Assembly: GCA_003640385.1 (NCBI GenBank)
Contig: RCAB01000030.1
Location: forward strand, 186,001 to 250,000
Source of the DNA: Setaria digitata
Lineage: Eukaryota; Nematoda; Chromadorea; Rhabditida; Setariidae
Reading direction: 5' to 3'
Length of the DNA: 64,000 nucleotides
Within the stretch, counting starts at the first letter, position 1. The number at the start of each line of letters is the position of its first letter. Both the position numbers and the translations under genes were made by a program. The notes below the pieces were generated by a model. It was not told where the DNA came from and did not search any database. It saw nothing but the letters and a program-made list of their open reading frames with translations. Positions 1 through 14,800 of this stretch are shown piece by piece.

Positions 1-116
1 GAAAAGAGCCTACCACGAAAAATGAGATTTGCTGAAAAAGCAAAGGGACTTTGTATCCAACAATTTATGATGAATTTACATACTCGATATAACATTTTCC
101 AGGAGCTGCTAAAAAA

Positions 117-3100
117 TCATCCTTCCAGTAATAATTCAACAAAATCACAGTACGATTTCTTTACTGCATACTTTTGAGCGAATTCCTGAATTGCACGCCG
201 ACGTTTTGATGCTACCAACTGATAACTGAAACAGTGGATATTCATTCCGTTAACTGAATGAGTGAACATGAATAATTCAGCATTAACAACTATTAGCTTC
301 ACCAATAAGGTCAATCCGGCGTTTTATTAATAAATGCGAATATAAAAAGATTTTTTCCTGTTTTACAAGATGAACAATGGCAAATAAAAATATAGCGTGC
401 AGTTTGCTACTAAGAAAGCTATCAACAAGTCATGCTTTAAAGATAAAAGTTCAATTACTTGGATTTAAATGAACTATGAAGAGGACTACGGTTGGTTTCT
501 TTCATACAGTTTAAATTGATATCTGAATATAACATCAATTTATAAAAATATCTGATCCCGTATCGCACAAAGAAGAAAAAATTAACAGACTTTTCCAGTT
601 CAACGGTTTTTCTTCGAGCAATACTAATGATCGTATGTCGCAGAAGAGTTGGTAAAGCGCTGCTGGAAACTACACAACCATCAACCAATGGTCCTGGCAA
701 ACCACATCTGACATAAAAAAAATTAGGAAAATTTAACGTAAATTATTAACGGAAGCTTTCAGTTCAGTATGCAGAGTTCAAAAAACTTCATACTTTGTCC
801 AATCGCCAATTATATTAATCCGAACAAGTTCGCTTTCCACGTGTGAAATGAAAATCATAATCAAATCCGGTCTTGTGCTATTCTCACTACTGCGTAATGA
901 ATTATCGCTCGTCATAGGAAACATTTCCTCTAAAAATAATTGAAAAACATATTCAAATGTAAAACTGTAAAATAAATATGAAAAGAAACAAATAAACAGC
1001 TAAAATATACCATATGGAAAATAGGACATATCTTCGATCCTTTCCAAGAAAACCACATACACACGCTGATCGGAATTACGCTTCACAAATATAATTTTTT
1101 CTGCATCACTTTCTAAAATATGAAATGTTTCATGAACGACGAACGACAAGCAGAATAATGAAGAGGACCATGGCGTATACAAATTTTCCAGAGAATGCTT
1201 TACACTCTCACTCGGAAATGGATTCGTAAACTCTATTTCATTTAAGCCTTCGAAAAGAAGCTTTCCCAGAGAGTTTCTAAATCTAAAAGTTTTACTTTCT
1301 AAATTAAAATTCATTCCTTGAAATAACATAGCACCTTTTGTTTCATTTCCAAAATCAACTCCTGAATGACTTTTTGTATGCAGTTGCGGATGTGTCCCCG
1401 ACAATTTATTCGACCGTCCACTACTACTACCACTAGTTCGTCCAGCTGACCGTTCATCACTGGATGAATGACTCACTGCGCAACCACCTGAAAGAAGTCA
1501 ATAGGAGCAGATTTATTCAAAAAAAAAAAAAAAAAAGCAGAGAAATAATCTAGTATATCAACTGGTAAATTAAATTCAACAACTCTGTCTCATACAATGG
1601 AGCCAACTCCCTGCGACAACTTCACTCTTCCAAAATGTTTCTGCATGAAATATTTTGAAACAAAAATTTTCAAAACAAAGATTTAGGAAATGTTAAGGCT
1701 AGCGTGGGGAAAATAATACAAATCATTATTTCAAAACGAACCAAAATCACGTTGAGACGTCCTGGCTGTGTTGTGCTCTGAATCGACATGTTCGTCACAA
1801 CTCACAACAGAGACATTAGTACCACAACTGGCAGATAAATCACAATCAGCAAATGACGACTGCTGCTGCTGCTTCCGTACACGTTCTGTTGGCGTCGTAA
1901 AGGCTATTTCAATATGTGGATCAGTCCACCACAAACAGTGTGTGAAACCATCAATGACATAATTATCCAGATTTTCTTCTGCCTGCTTCGGTTCTAAAAC
2001 TTCAGTAATACTAGGAACTTTTACACATACCAATTTTAAAACTCGAATAAAACTCAGCATGTTATCGGATCAGAAATATGTTCACAGGAATAAGTTGTGT
2101 TTCTAAATCCTTTTTATGTTAATTATTATTAAAGTCTTTTCTTACTCCACCAATTTTCTCGCTCTTTCTCAAAGAATTAAAACGGTACAAATGTTGCGAT
2201 TTATATAACATCTATATTGTTATCTTTGATAAAAGCACCCCATTAATAAAAGCAGGAGAAATGAGACCATATCAACAACTTTAAAAATTCCACAGAAATT
2301 CTAGGACGGATAACTTATTACAAAAATTAATATTAACTGCGTTCGGCCGAAAAAGCGGTACTCCAATCACCAGTCCAGTAGGGATGCGTTTCCACTTCAA
2401 CACCTTCACCCAATTCTGCTAACAAACTGCAGAATAAGCTACTTGTATTTTCCAAATTCATCTGAAAATCATGTCAGAATCATATATTCTTTTTTCTATA
2501 CTCAGCAAGTTCTAGGAATCTATCAGTAAGAGAATCAAATAATGGCTTAATAAAAAATTTTCGAATAAAACGAAATCAAAGTTACTGGACGAATCGATTC
2601 GGGAAAATCGATGAAATCGATTCGATTCAAACTACTTGACTCCTTAAACTTCGATTTAAATTTTACTGCCATTATACTATATCATTACTATTCATACTTC
2701 AGTACTGACTCAGCATAAGCATGAACAAGATCCTATTGTTCAGCTCTACAGTTTTTTTTTTTCATGATTCGTTAGAGGCTCTATTGACCCAGCACTTCCA
2801 ATTAAATTACTTGAAGACTGATGCTGATTAAAAGCATCCAAAAAGCTTTTCTGCTTTTTATTAGGAGAGCTGCTGTATTTTTGAAGATAAATGGTTAATT
2901 AAGTCAAAAAAACCTACGACATTAGCGAGGATATCCATAGCATTACGTTGACCATCGCGAACATAAAATAAGCGAACAGTCTGTAGCAACTTTGTTGGTG
3001 AGCGGTCAACCATTTGATGCAAGTCGTTATAAAACTGATTACTAAAAATCGAGCACTACATGCACTCATAATCACTATCAGCTTTTCAAAAAATTACGGT

Positions 3101-5719
3101 GCAAAAAATAAAAGAAAACTCTTCATGAAAAGAATACATTCTTTAGACAGAAGAAAATTAGCATTTTTTTGACCAGGAAAAAATTGTCCTAATTTATTTA
3201 TATTAATGCCTTCAAACAAATAACTCGGTAAAATTACTTGGAAGAATCAAGAAGTAATATATCGCCAGACTTGTAACTTTCTTCTGAGATTAAACCCAGA
3301 TCATAAAGAAGTACGCGGCCTGCATTGCAATCAGTTGTTGGTCTAGAAAAATCACTTTTTTTTCAAGAGAAATTTTTTAAACAGTTTTAATATAGCCAGA
3401 TTGTTTGAAATTATTTCGTTTTTCAGTATTAATAAGATGAATATGTGAAATTAACATTTCTTTCAGGTCATTAATTTAACATTTACAGGAGATGGTATGC
3501 AAGTCACTTGCTTTGAAGGCTCAGCAAATCTAGACAATTCCTTTGAAAGTGGTTCACGAAGCCAGACATTCCGATCGTCTGAGGAACGCAAACAACTTTC
3601 TCCTTGTGACATTCTTTTCCTGATATCAGTTAGCTCCGCAATAACACGATCTGTTTCTGGTGTTGGTTGTAATGGTGGAATTACAGAGTCCCTGAATAGG
3701 AATGGGGGATGTATAGAAGAAAAAAATGAATCGTTCTCAAAAATGTAATGATTTTAAGCTTCTGAATCATTTCCGATGAAATAAGTCAAACAGCTCATTT
3801 CTTCAATTTCAGAACTATCCAGTCTTTCACTTCAACTCTCGAACTTGAATCGCTCCTCATCCTACTTTTTTTTTTTTTTGAACTTACAATCTACAGTGTG
3901 TCTTTTCGAATTCGGGTGGTATGCGGAAAAATTTCACAGCATTTTTGGAATCCACTGAAACTTTAACGCCATTCTGAAAATTCTCCCTTTCTCTATTGTT
4001 TGTAGCTGCATTTTTTCCAGTCGCAATGCATGATTCCAGTTGTACAAGTAATGTGTAAGCTGTATGATAAGGAGTGCGTAATACAAAAAAGGCAGATGGA
4101 CAACCTGCAATAAACAGAAGCTACCAAAATTACATGCACGCAATAAAAGTATAAAAAATTCCTTAAATCTATGACATGTCCTGTTTCTGCTGAATGCTAA
4201 ATTACAGGGCATTATTTAAATTAACAAAAGTTAAGCATTTTGAAAGAAAATTAAGCATTTTAAATAAAATAGGTTTAAATACCTTTAGAAACGGTAGAGA
4301 ATTTGGTAGCTTCATGAATTGAAAGAAGAGTTTGCTGCCGGATGAGGAAGTACTTGAACTTGGTGATATCAATCGCTTGACTACCAAATTTAAATAACAA
4401 CTTTTTTTCATCCATGATGTCATCCTGCTTCCCATAACTCTGTGAACAGTCAAAATAATTATATCCTATCGAAGTTTATTACTTGGCTAACACACTGCTA
4501 TGTTGTGATTAAACAATTTATATACTAGTACACACTATTCAAGAAAAGAACTAGACTGAGAACTATTTCTTAATATATGAGAAAATAATATGTTCTTGAA
4601 AATATTACAGTAGTACTCACCAAAGCCGAAAATATCGTATACAATAAATTTTCTGCAGCATCATCCACTCGTTTACTTGCTGCTTTACGTTCTGGAGGAG
4701 GCTGAGAGCAACAAAAATATTGTTAATTACAAAAAATAAAAATAAAAAAAATAAAAAAATAAAAAATAAAATAAAATACAAACGTCCTCGAAGACTTACA
4801 CCTTTGGGATACCTTCGCACATAATTATTTAACTAAAATCAAGCTATAACTTCCCATTTTTTTTGAAAAAGAAGCTTTGGAAAAATAAAGAAAAGGAAAT
4901 TATAATTGCAAACTGACCAGATTTTTTCCACCCGTTAAGCCGAATTCAATGGTTTCAGCAACAGTTATTAAACAAGATTCTGTGTTTAGCAATAACGGTG
5001 CTGCACATAACCAAACTGACAGTGAAAAATATGCTGCCACAACCTTTAAAATTCTTCATCAAAATTTCACACGAAATCATTTTTTTATTCAAGCGCTGCA
5101 CAAGAGACAGTATATAACGGCAGCATCTCTCAAATGAAAAATGCTCCAGAAGTGAAGGATAAACGAACCGAAGAGTGTAAATCTTTCGAATGTAATGGCG
5201 GGGGTTTCATTAGTTGCGTATCAATAAATCGACAGAGAGAAGAAACAACAAGAAAACCAGTTGACATATCATCTGAAACAAAGAGACAGTCAGTAAATCA
5301 TATCCATTAACTTCTCGATCACAATAGGATTTCAGAGCATTTTTTTCCTTACCTAAAAGTAAAGTAGATACAAAACACCAAATAAGTTTTCAATGTCCAA
5401 TAATACAAGAATGCGGCACAAAAGTTATGAAAAAATTATGACATACGAACATGTGATGTGAAATTAAAAAAGATGTTGGAACAAACTTTCAGGAAATAAA
5501 ATCGACTGATGCATAGCAGAAAGCGCATTCAAACAATCCAGTGCCGCCAAACATACTGATAATTCAGATGACCACTGAGGCCTACACAAATTATCGCACA
5601 CGGCGCTCACCACAGAAGGAACTATTGGCAAACGACGTTCTACAAATTTACTCTCCAATAAAAGAATTTAAAATTTCAGAACAATAAAAAGTCTTTATAT
5701 ATATTAAAGATTTTATATA

Positions 5720-5800
<81 letters not shown>

Positions 5801-8800
5801 ATATATTAAATATATATTAAATATATATATATATATTTTTAATATATATATATATTAAAAATCGTTCAAAATTGCTAATTTAATAAAGGACTTAGCTAAA
5901 CATACGCTCCTCAAATCTCATTTGCACCTAACAATTATTTCACCTGGACTGGAAATTTCAGTGCTCATTAAAGAATAACTAGCCTTGGTCCGAATGGGCG
6001 GATGTTTTCCGTTCACTCTTCCCTTTTCCAGCATTCTGTTCCTCCATAATATGCAAGTCGTATAAACAACTTTCCTCACAGAGAATTGTACACATAGCTA
6101 AAAACATGCTAACTCCTCTACTGATTTTATAGATCACTTTTAAAAACTGCTGAATGTATAAAACTAAAGCATCTGAATCCAATCACAATTAATCTCGAGA
6201 ATGTTTAATTCGAGAAACTTCGACTTACTTAGCAACCAATTAAGTGAGAAGCTTATTAATAATGTTGGCGTCTTTTTTAACAGCTTATCTTGCTTAGCGA
6301 TTAGCAAACACTTCCAAAACGTATAAAATTTTTCTTTTTCAACAAGCACCATATATTATTGAAATAAGTTCAAAACTTAATCAACCTTGCATAAAAACTA
6401 TCTGAAATGAAAGGGAAAAGATTGTTATCTTGTAATGAAACAAGAAGTACTCAAAGTAAGGAAGAGATTCATCGGATCAACTTCATTATGAAGTGCAGTC
6501 AGAAGGATGCGATGCATCTGTGGACGAATTTCGATGTATGTGGATGAGTTTTCGTTTACATTAGTATGTGGACTTGATGGATCTGAAATAAAAACTTTCA
6601 TAAACTTATTACTTATTTCTGCAAACTGATCTGTTTCATTCGTCCAGAAAGTTTGCTTGCAAATCTATTAGTGGTAGTTGAATGTTTTGGAAAAAAATTT
6701 TTCTTTTTTTTTTTTCTAAAGAAGAAGGATTTATTGAAAGAAAGATAGCCTACCAAAATAAGCTTCGAAACATTGCCATTAATATTAATGCTAACTGACT
6801 AGCTAATAAGTTTAGTTATTTTACGGGATGTAGAATATCATGTTACAATGAGAGCCATGCAATTTATCGTCAGAAAATCAGTTTGAAAAAAGTGATCAGA
6901 GAGCGAGAATCTTTTGCCAAGTTAGACTAATTTTTGTTAACTCTCTTTCTTGAACTTACCATTGATACGCATATTTCCAAATGTGGTAGGCCAACTTATG
7001 ATGGATGACAAGGTATTTAAACAAGCACGGCGCATATGAATTTTATCGATTGATGGATGAAGCCTGAAAATTATCCGTTTTGTTTCATCTTTCGGACAGA
7101 AAATTTAAAAATATTTGAGGAAACGACTTCAAAATTTCAAGATTTAAATGATAGTGATCTCTTCCTCTGTATTACCGATATTTTTGGAAAAAATCAGATA
7201 TTAAGAAATGTTCATTATTATATCATTTTCACCAAATGATGCCAGTAAATATCACGCTGTGATCAATATCATGCCTTATGTTCTATTAGCATTCTTCTAT
7301 CAAGAATAAACCCAGTCGTAAACTCTTTTCATCGTCTCTGATCTTGTTTACCTAAAATTTTAAGCCAAACCTCATTTTTACAGATTGCGTATAAATCGTT
7401 TCAAGTGCTTGAACAAACTGTGGGAGAAGTATCTCAACACCTTTTAGAGCTAGGCGAAAAATACCACTACCAAAATAAATAAGCGAACAAAGCATTAAGC
7501 GATCCTTCTGCAAAGATAAACAAATGGAAAAGGAAGTAAATTGAATTCATCAGAAATTGTTGTATAGTTTGGTGTGGAACGTTTCCACTTGTTTGTAACA
7601 AAAGGCTGCTTAATTTCAAGCGCGCAGCATTAATAGGTAACACATGAATGTGATGGATAACGTATTGTAACTTCTCACATAATCAGCTCGCTATCTCAAA
7701 AATCCGCTTTATTTCATTTAACGCAACCCTTCCCCACTCAAATGATCAATTGATGAATTGGAAATATCCAGCAAAATACCTCTAGCAATGCCTCGTAAAC
7801 AACTTTGTAGAATTGCGCTAGCTGCGAATCTGTTACGATTTCTTTACTTTTTTTAGAACATATAATTCGACAAAGAGCTCCCAGAGCAGCAGCTCGACCG
7901 GCTGAAACTCCATCCACTTCAGGCCATTCAATCGAATGTGATAAACCCGAATGAGCATCGCCAGAAGATGTCATCGAATGAGCTAAAAAAAAAAACAGGC
8001 TGCCTTACTTGTCAGAAAAATATACCTTGACACTTTAGAAACATTTCAAGAAAATGTGGCATAAATTTAGGGAACTTTCATTGAATTATATGACGCCTAT
8101 TATTAACTCGGGAAAGAAATTATGATCAAAAATTTGAAAAAAAAAACGAACCTACAATCCCTCAAAATAAAAATATTATTAAAAAAAAACATGTTCGCTT
8201 GTATCTATTCAAATTTAAAAAATTTTAAATTCTATATACCAAATGATCGTCGGGAAAAAGGCGTCTCATTCGCCCTTCCAGCACTGTTTTCAGTACCACC
8301 TGTAGGTACTACCCCTTCTTCCAAGTACGATGGTCCTTCTTCGATACCAACAGAACTCATTGACCGTTGACTGATAGCATCCGCAACTGGAAAAACATCG
8401 ATAACTAGAAAAGAAAGAATCACTAAAATTAGATTTCACTTTTATTAGCATTTTAATTAATTTCATTACAACGAAGCTAACAAAAGCCCAGAGTCCTAGA
8501 GCCAGAGTCAACATATGATTTGACACGACAAGTTATGAAAGAATTAATTACTTCTATTTCCAATTTAATAAGTAATAATATATGGCCAAAAAAAGACTTC
8601 GAGCTTATTTTACTTGGCATGGAAAATGAGCAGAAGGAGTTTCTAATTTTTTATAATAATAAAGAAATTTTATTATACATTTGTATATTATTAAATTTTA
8701 AGAAGTGCTTTATAAAATATTTCAATTATCTGTCATTTTCGACATTTGCAGCCCACAAATCACACAGCATGAAAAATGCGAGAAATCAAACTGAAGAGCT

Positions 8801-11800
8801 TAAAAAACTAAAAAACTGATTACCCATGCGACCTTTCTTAAATTAATGCTTGATATTATAACACTGAATACCAATCAACGCATAAAAACTGAATAGCTTT
8901 AGAAATACTGGAAATTCACAGAAAGTAAAAATCGAACCACTAAAGATAATTACCTCTTGAATCAGCAGCAGACAAATGCACATACATACTAGTCACAGAC
9001 AGAAACACACGCATAGGTATGCACTTACGTCACAACAATAATCCCCGTCCTCCAACAAGTTCCATGTTTACACCAAGTTTGATGATGACAGAAAAATTTA
9101 TGACAGATTTAACTATTCATGTACATAATTGCAATGCAATGCAATGCAGTAAGTTGTAATATAGTCGAGAGTGGGAAAATCTTTTGGAAAACCAGACAGC
9201 AAAAAATCTCATGTAAATTACTGCTAAGTGAATAAAAATCCAAAATAAGAGCTTAGAGATTGTTTGGAAAGTGCTGGGTGATGTTGCACAATCACAAATA
9301 GAATAAGGCAGTCGATAATTTCGAAAGTATAATTCTAGCCGATTAGTAAAGAAAAGATACATTCAAATTAGATTTCGAGCATTCTAGTCGATTAGTAAAG
9401 AAACGATACATTCAAATTCAAATTAGACGGTGGAGCAAGTGGCTTCTGACAAATGCTAAACGTAATCAAATCAATGTAATGTCAACAATTTTTAGTAAAA
9501 AGAACGGAAAGTGGTGATAAATTTGACAACATACTATTTCTCCACTTTCCTTTTTGTTATTACAGCTGTCAGTAAGTAGACTACTTTTAATTACAGCGCA
9601 TAAAGTGAGTCAAATCATTTATTTCAAATTCTGAAAATATTCTTACACAACAAAATACCCTGCATTAGAAACTTTAGTAATTTTTGAATTTGGTAAATTT
9701 TTCCTCGAATAAATGTATATTCTTCTGCAAAATAACCTATTAATTTACTTCAAAATAGCTCATTTTTTTCCCTAAAAAAAAAAAGAAAATGAATATCAAG
9801 TATAAATGGAAGATTGGTGATTTCAGGTAAAACCGACCTCATGCACTGCGAATAAGTTTCTGTTAGTTTTAGGAGCGATATAATTTTTGGTTTTCACAAG
9901 CTTAGCATTTCTATTCCGCAGAACTTATCTGAGGAGCTGAAAGGAGAAAGCAGTGGTTCGATAAAATGATGTTTCCCGGAAATGATGATAAGCCTAAAAC
10001 ATTTTAAATTTAGAAGAGTCGAGGAATAAACCTCATCTAAAGGTTTTCCATTCGCATTGAAGTCTCCGAACCAAAATGGAATTCATAAATAAATCGATAA
10101 ATTTACCTGGCATACTCAAACTCATCTCTTTCTCCACTTAATTCTGAACCAAGATGAGCACACGCGAACAGATATGATGAAATATTGTAATATGATCATC
10201 GTTCCCTGTATAGCCAATTACATTTTTTGGCCGGGGATTGTAGCAACATTCATCTCATTTCAAATGGTAAACTAAACTTGAGTGATAACAAAAAAGGAAC
10301 TTGATTTCAAAGCAAAAATCTCTTAAGTACTACTACATTTACATAAAATTAGCCCGCTACAAATACAACTTCCAGGGGAATGGCTCCGTAATTCACTCAA
10401 GGGGATGCAACTGGAACTGGAATGAGTGTCTACCGCAAGGAACAGAATAACTAGAGCGAACCATAACATCCCCCGAGAATTTGTCATATCTCTGCTTAGA
10501 TCTGTCATTTATCAAGCTGAATAAAAAGCCTTCACAACTTATTTCTCATACCTCTGAAATATTCTGATGGTCTTCAGCTGACCAAAAAAAAAAAATACAA
10601 CTCAATTCACTGATGGTCAAACTCCATACATTGGTTGAAAAAAGAGCTAGAGATACCAGAGGATTAAAGAGTTCCTAACCCGCTTTTTAAACTTCCTGTA
10701 GTCATTAGGACTGACAGAAGACGAATGTTAAGCTATTCCAACTCCCATTTCCTGTATCAGCCAGCATTTGCTAAATGTGAAATGTCGTCTCTGTCATGTA
10801 ATTCTTAGACTAAAAATGAAGTCATTTATTCACTTGTAAGGAATAATTTCATTTTAAATTCATACCTTTCAGTAAAACTTAATCACAAAGCGAATAAAGC
10901 AAACACAGGATTTATGGTGATATCTTTTCTCTGTTAGCTCGATGGAAAGTAAAATAATGAAAAGAAAAAGGTAATTACAAAGAAAGGAGTTAAAAATTGC
11001 AAAGTACCCTATTACTCATAATTTTTATACTTTAATAATAAGAAGCAGTCCCATTACATATGCCGTTGCTATAGGAGATCGTACTAAGCATAAAACTAGT
11101 ATAAACTTTGCTTATTCTCATACACACTAATTAATTTATATGACAAATAGTTCAACCGAAAGGTGCTCCCCTTCCAAAACATTATTAAAAATCAACGTAA
11201 TCAAGAATGTTTCATTTTTATAGTTGAAATAAATCGTTTGTTAAGAAACAAAAAATCTAAAATCTTTTGTTTCTATTGGCTCAGAGATTAACAGAACGCT
11301 GCTATGTAAATACGGAATACACGTATGCAGAGGTAATCAACACCAAACAAAAATACAAATAATAAAACCTCCATATACCTAACACGGATGCCGAACCATT
11401 TGCTATCCTATAAAAATTATTACCTAAATTTCGATATGGATCTCGCTTCAACTAGCACATGTTTTGCGATATGTGGATACATAAAGAAAAACAATTCTGT
11501 CTATCAAAAATATACAGAATTATTACTCAATTCTAGTGAAAAAAGCAAATCAAATTTTAAATAGCAGAAAATAAATGAGTTAGCAGCAACAAGATACTAC
11601 AATTTTCAAATAATCGGCTCAGGTTCTTCATTAAAAATATTTCGATAAGTAGAAAGCCATCAGTGATTTCAACCTTGAGAATTAGTATTCTTCGCTAAAT
11701 ATTTTGTTAATGACATCATAGTTTAATATGTAGCAAAACAGCATTAAGTATTCGAATTTCAAAACTTCACCTCTTCCTAAATTATACATTTCAGTAGAGT

Positions 11801-14800
11801 TAAATTTCGAAATGAAAATTAAAAGTCAACTAGGGGAGCAGACAGCTGCTTTAAAAGTACAACCATAAAAAGTCCACGCATAAAAGCGGACTAGAAAAAT
11901 TGTCAATCTGTCCAACAGTAAGTGATGAAGGTGTAGTCCTAGAATACCTTGAACCTGACTGTCTCCTTCAGAAACAAATTAGCTCAGTTAGTAAGGAAAC
12001 ACCAAGTAAGTATAAGGAAAGGCAGGTATACAACAATAATTCAGTCAGGTGCAAAAAAAAAAAAAACAAGGGGAGCAAGGGAGCGAATCGCAGCATATCA
12101 AAACATATAATGCACATAAATGGATGATAGCAGGCCTGTACAAACAAACAAAAGCAATGCAGGAAGGAGCAGCGCAGTAGCTCTAAAAGGTGATCTAACA
12201 CAACAGTGTTAAATACTAACCACCATTTCAATGACAACAGTAACATGCACTCTGATTGCTTAAAAATTTCGTGTAAACAAGTCGTGTTCTAATATCTAGT
12301 GACAAGAAAATTGAAATTTGTAAACTATTTCACAAAAATCTAATTGAAACGCAAAAAAGTAGGTTGAAGTGAGGTAGACATCACACACATCAAAATCACC
12401 AGACTAATTCATAACGTGAACTATCAAAAATTCGCCTGATATTCTAATTTCTCCTGATCACTGTAATACCTTTTTCTTTCCCTCTCCAGAAAAAAAAAAG
12501 AAAATTATAAAAAAAAATTTAGAGCGAAAATAATTTTAATTTTCAAAGTCCTTAACAAAGATAGGAAGCAATAGAAAACTAGACGAACGAACTAAAAATT
12601 AAAAAATATTGAAATTATAATCGATTGTGAATTTATTGATAATACTGAAACCAAGGAATACAACAGAAAGATAATAATAGGGAAATTCTTTTTTTAAAGA
12701 TAATTATAGGGATTCGAGAAAATAACAACCCACCAGATAACGAATAGAAAGTTAGGGTTTCTGAATAAGTTAGAACCTACCATCTGCAGGAGATCGAAGA
12801 GGTCTCACCAGCGAAGATTGCACAAGCCAGTCCATGAAAGTATCTAGCATTCGTGCCACTTTTGGCTGACGTTCACCAAGATATGGTTTGTAGACCTTAT
12901 TACCTAAACTGATAGACTTATATAAAATATAAAAACAAGCCCGAAATAAAATAACGATAGTTGGAATTTCTATGGACGAAAAACATTAACTTATAAAAAC
13001 TTCATTTTTTAATCTTCTTAGAAGCCTATAAATATTAACAGATAGATTTACAGAAGTACGTCATCAATGGAATTATGAAGCAAGCCAACAGTATTTCCAA
13101 ATAGAATAAAGTGAGATTACTCTGTAGATAATGCCAAATAAATTGAGCTGAATTTGGTTTTGGAATTTCCAGTGACGTTTCTTCAACGAAACTTGTAGCA
13201 GGTGAGGGCACTGGTATACTTGCTGCTAGTGAACGTTCTGAAAGTTTTAGAAAATTGAAGCTATCGATTGACATCGCTATATAAGCAATCAATTCTTTCC
13301 AAAGAAAACATCGCAATGTAACGGCCATCAGCGAGCGTTACACTTTCCAGTGTTTTAGTTAGAAAGAACTGGCGAGCGAATAAATCTGGGCAATTTCGTA
13401 TATCGTACCTGAACCTGATGACGGGACTTTTTTAATTAATTTTTTTTTTTTTTTTTTTTAAGTTGATCGATCATTCTACAGTTTTGTTATCATTCAGCGA
13501 CAAAGTACAAACATTCTGAATGATTTAAAATAATCGAATGTACCACATTATTTCTTAATAATTGAAAAAGCAACCAAACTGACGCAAAAACTAGAAAAGG
13601 AATTACCAGAAATAGCTCGGCTTTTTGAAGCACCCGTAATGCTAAGCGTATTTTTCAAACCAGCACCGCTTCCTCCGCTCGTCACTGTGACTGGCTGAGC
13701 TGCTATCAATGTTGCACTATCTCCAGCTGCACTTGTAGAGTTGCTCGAACTTCGAGGAAGTAGCTCAAACACGGAATTTGTTGAAATTACAAATCAAGAA
13801 TGAAATATTAAGCGGCTTGACAGGCGAATCTGAACTGGGGGAGTTAAGAAATCTTTCAAAACGAGTCAATCACGATAAATGAAACAAAAGGATACAAGAA
13901 ACATGACATGTGAATATTCTAATAAAGTTTCCATAACAAAATTACTTGTTGATGTTTTAGCCAATCTTCATATACAGATCGATTCAAATCAGACCAATGT
14001 CGCATCAGTTCATCGGACTCTCGGAAATCTATAGCCACTCGACTGTCACCTTAAAACTGTTCATTTCAAATAATGATATCTTAATTAAGCAGAAATTTCA
14101 GAAAAACTTTAAACAACCTCAAAAGAGAGTAAATGAAACAAATAAACGGTGATTCCGTTGTTCTCTACCAGTGAATTATTTAATCAGCACACGAAAATTT
14201 TAATTTCTTGACTACTTTTGAATTCTATGTTAAAAGTTCGTATTAATCTGCACTATATAAAATCTACACAACTATCGGGACATTTTGTGGACAACTGGGG
14301 TAAAATAAGTATAAAAATGAATTATATTTGAGAACGAATTAACCATAAAATATATCGACCAACTTCATGACAGTAGCAGATGTCATAAAAAAACAACGTT
14401 TTAAGCTGCTAATAGTGAACTCAGTGAGTTCTTCATTGAACGTCCCAATAAGCGGATTTCCATCACTATCCATCGCACCACCTTTAAACACCTAACAAGT
14501 TGAAGTTTATCTTCTTCTTGAGGGAATCTTTTGTTAATGAATTAAGCCAGTGGTTTCAACGAAAGAAGGCAAACAGCATCCACAATTAGTTAGGTACCTA
14601 ACTAACAGGAAAACTTCATAACTGTTTTCAGCTGGTTTACGATGCATAAAAGCAAAAAGAAAGGCATTAGAAATATTCTGTTTGTAGCAGAATATTCTAC
14701 AAGTGATCAGTTGCAAGTTAAAAAAGAGAGCAGTAACGATGGAATTCTGACTACCTACCAGTTGTCATAATAGCACTGAGGACATCAGACGGGAGTGCTC

